Source: Clostridiales bacterium (GTDB lineage: Bacteria; Bacillota; Clostridia; Oscillospirales; Acutalibacteraceae). From it: a DNA stretch of 8,302 nt. Each line of letters opens with the position of its first letter. Position 1 is the first letter of the stretch. Location: NCBI GenBank assembly GCA_012511005.1, contig JAAZGX010000008.1, forward strand, positions 1-8,302. The letters run 5' to 3'. Below are positions 6,914-8,302 of this stretch, one piece after another. The position numbers and the translations under genes were made by a program. The notes under the pieces were generated by a model, which saw only the letters and a list, made by a program, of their open reading frames with translations, was not told the origin of the DNA and did not search any database.

Positions 6914-6963
6914 AAGTAATATAAACAGTTTTAAGAAACAGATATGAGGAACGATTTGCGGCT

Positions 6964-8302
6964 ATGGTAAAGTATATATTAGGGGCTATTGAAATAATAG
7001 CCCTATCCGTAATGATAATTGAATTATTTTATCATGCAATTAAAAGAAGTAAGGCTAAAAAGGCTAATATAATAGTCTTTTCGCTTTGCTTTATAGCCTT
7101 TTGCTCTGTATGGTTTTTTCAAACTCTTACTCCTCCAAATATAGACTTTTTAGGGGGGGAGGAGGTTACGGTTGAAGTTTTTGCTGAATTTGACGACGAG
7201 GGACTTAGACTAACTGATTACAAAGGCAAAAGCATTGAAACAGAAATTGTTTCAGATTTATTTTTACTTGATACCGATGTAATTGGGGATTACCATGTAA
7301 CATATACATTTAAGTATAGAAGCCGTACATATTCGCCTACGCGAATTGTTCGAGTAGTTGATACGGTGCCTCCGGAGATTTCTGTTATAGGCAATGAAGT
7401 AGTTGCCTTTGAAAGCTTCGATGATTATAAGGAAGAAGGCTGTATAGCGACAGACAATTATGACGGGGACCTTTCCGGTTTTGTTTCCGTTACATATGAT
7501 GGCGATATAAACTCACTTGTAACCGCAACATATGCTATTACGGACTCGTCAGGAAATGCTTCTGAATGTACTAAAATAATTGAAATCAGAGATATAACCC
7601 CTCCTATTGTTACCTTAAATGGATTTGATAGAGTTATTGTTGTAAAAGGTGCAAAATATGAGGAAAGAGGAGCAAACGCAACAGATAACAGGGATGGTAA
7701 TATTTCTAAAAATATTGAGGTTTCGGGTAGCGTCGATACATCAAAAATAGGAACTTATAAACTTCAATACACCGTTTCTGACAGTGCTGGCAATATCGGT
7801 ATAAAATGGCGGGAAATTAAAGTTGTTGCGCCTGAAAAGGTTAAAGGCAGTATTATATATCTTACTTTTGATGATGGTCCCAGCGAGAATGTAACTAAGA
7901 AAATTCTTGATGTATTAAAAAATAATGATGTAAAAGCTACTTTCTTTATCATAAATTTTGATACAACAAAGAAAGCGGATTTAATCAAGCGCATGGTTAA
8001 AGAAGGGCACACTGTGGCAATTCACGGGTACTCTCATGATTATCGAAAAATATATCGCTCGGAAAAAGCGTTTATGGACAATATTAACTCCCTGCGTGAT
8101 AAGGTTAAAGCGTTAACAGGGTATAACGCCACTATTATGCGGTTCCCCGGCGGCAGCTCAAATACCCTATCTAATTTTAATCCGGGCATTATGACTAAAC
8201 TTGTAAAGTCGGTGCAAAATGCGGGCTATACTTATTATGATTGGAATGTGGACAGCGGTGATGCTATGAGCGGAAAACATACCGCTAATAAGCTATATAA
8301 TA
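6964..8302 (+). CDS. Membrane-anchored polysaccharide deacetylase with Ig-like repeats (3' end outside window)
   Basis: The frame opens at ATG 6964 and runs without a stop to the window edge, giving 446 residues so far. Two hydrophobic segments (about 4-25 and 35-52) flank a basic loop (KRSKAKK), which predicts a membrane hairpin with the rest of the protein outside the cell. Three Ig-like/DUF5011-type modules follow at about 66-133, 134-210 and 211-288. The last two carry ATDNYDGDL and ATDNRDGNI plus SGNA/AGNI ends; the first is degenerate. From about 296 a NodB-homology domain begins with TFDDGP (301-306, Asp303/Asp304), HGYSHDY (354-360, metal histidines 354 and 358), RFPGGSSN (393-400) and DWNVDSGD (426-433). 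The family removes acetyl groups from peptidoglycan or other surface sugars, often giving lysozyme resistance; the true substrate here is unknown. GAGGAA at 6946-6951 is the probable ribosome binding site, with rather long 12-nt spacing. The gene is not part of histidine synthesis. Confidence 0.9.
   Translation, partial: MVKYILGAIEIIALSVMIIELFYHAIKRSKAKKANIIVFSLCFIAFCSVWFFQTLTPPNIDFLGGEEVTVEVFAEFDDEGLRLTDYKGKSIETEIVSDLFLLDTDVIGDYHVTYTFKYRSRTYSPTRIVRVVDTVPPEISVIGNEVVAFESFDDYKEEGCIATDNYDGDLSGFVSVTYDGDINSLVTATYAITDSSGNASECTKIIEIRDITPPIVTLNGFDRVIVVKGAKYEERGANATDNRDGNISKNIEVSGSVDTSKIGTYKLQYTVSDSAGNIGIKWREIKVVAPEKVKGSIIYLTFDDGPSENVTKKILDVLKNNDVKATFFIINFDTTKKADLIKRMVKEGHTVAIHGYSHDYRKIYRSEKAFMDNINSLRDKVKALTGYNATIMRFPGGSSNTLSNFNPGIMTKLVKSVQNAGYTYYDWNVDSGDAMSGKHTANKLYN

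Noticed and set aside
6944..6970. 8-codon ORF (ATG at 6944) in the deacetylase leader
   Set aside because: It contains the Shine-Dalgarno-like GAGGAA used by the ATG at 6964 and encodes nothing resembling an attenuator peptide; probably chance.

Overview
The window is AT-rich, densely packed DNA holding a nearly complete histidine biosynthesis operon on the + strand, followed by the start of a separate cell-envelope gene. Several traits point to a low-GC Firmicute, probably an uncultured gut-type member of the Clostridia. HisG is the short form and is paired with the regulatory subunit HisZ. HisB is monofunctional, HisI and HisE are fused, Shine-Dalgarno sites are purine-rich, and the downstream gene is a clostridial-style membrane-anchored deacetylase with Ig-like repeats. 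The lineage is inferred from gene style and not from a marker gene.

Layout: hisZ (24-1145), hisG (1132-1767), hisD (1764-3047), hisC (3049-4107), hisB (4104-4691), hisA (4714-5442), hisF (5432-6205), hisIE (6195-6842). Neighbours overlap by 4, 11 or 14 nt or lie 1 nt apart, except hisB and hisA, which are separated by 22 nt. The operon promoter and any leader lie upstream of the window; only the hisZ ribosome binding site is visible. A 121-nt intergenic region follows hisIE. It has no obvious intrinsic terminator but contains a good sigma-A-like promoter with an extended -10. Next is a polysaccharide deacetylase (NodB family) with two predicted membrane helices and three Ig-like repeats, cut off by the window end.

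Together the operon encodes PRPP + ATP condensation (HisG/HisZ), the HisI and HisE hydrolysis steps, ProFAR isomerisation (HisA), imidazole ring closure (HisF), dehydration (HisB), transamination (HisC) and the final oxidation (HisD). Two activities are missing: histidinol-phosphate phosphatase, which is often encoded elsewhere, and HisH, the glutaminase that feeds ammonia to HisF and normally sits between hisB and hisA.

The most interesting observation is at the missing hisH position. The hisB-hisA junction holds a 10-codon in-frame mini-ORF, ATG...TGA, that overlaps the hisB stop by ATGA and the hisA start by ATGA, as an intact hisH would. It begins Met-Ile-Val, like many HisH proteins, and looks like the scar of an in-frame hisH deletion. 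HisF also has non-consensus residues at positions that in Thermotoga HisF contact HisH or line the ammonia route (Ser98 for Asp98, Lys5 for Arg5, Asn123 for Gln123, Ile78 for Thr78). This fits a HisF that works without a canonical HisH, although other interface residues are retained.
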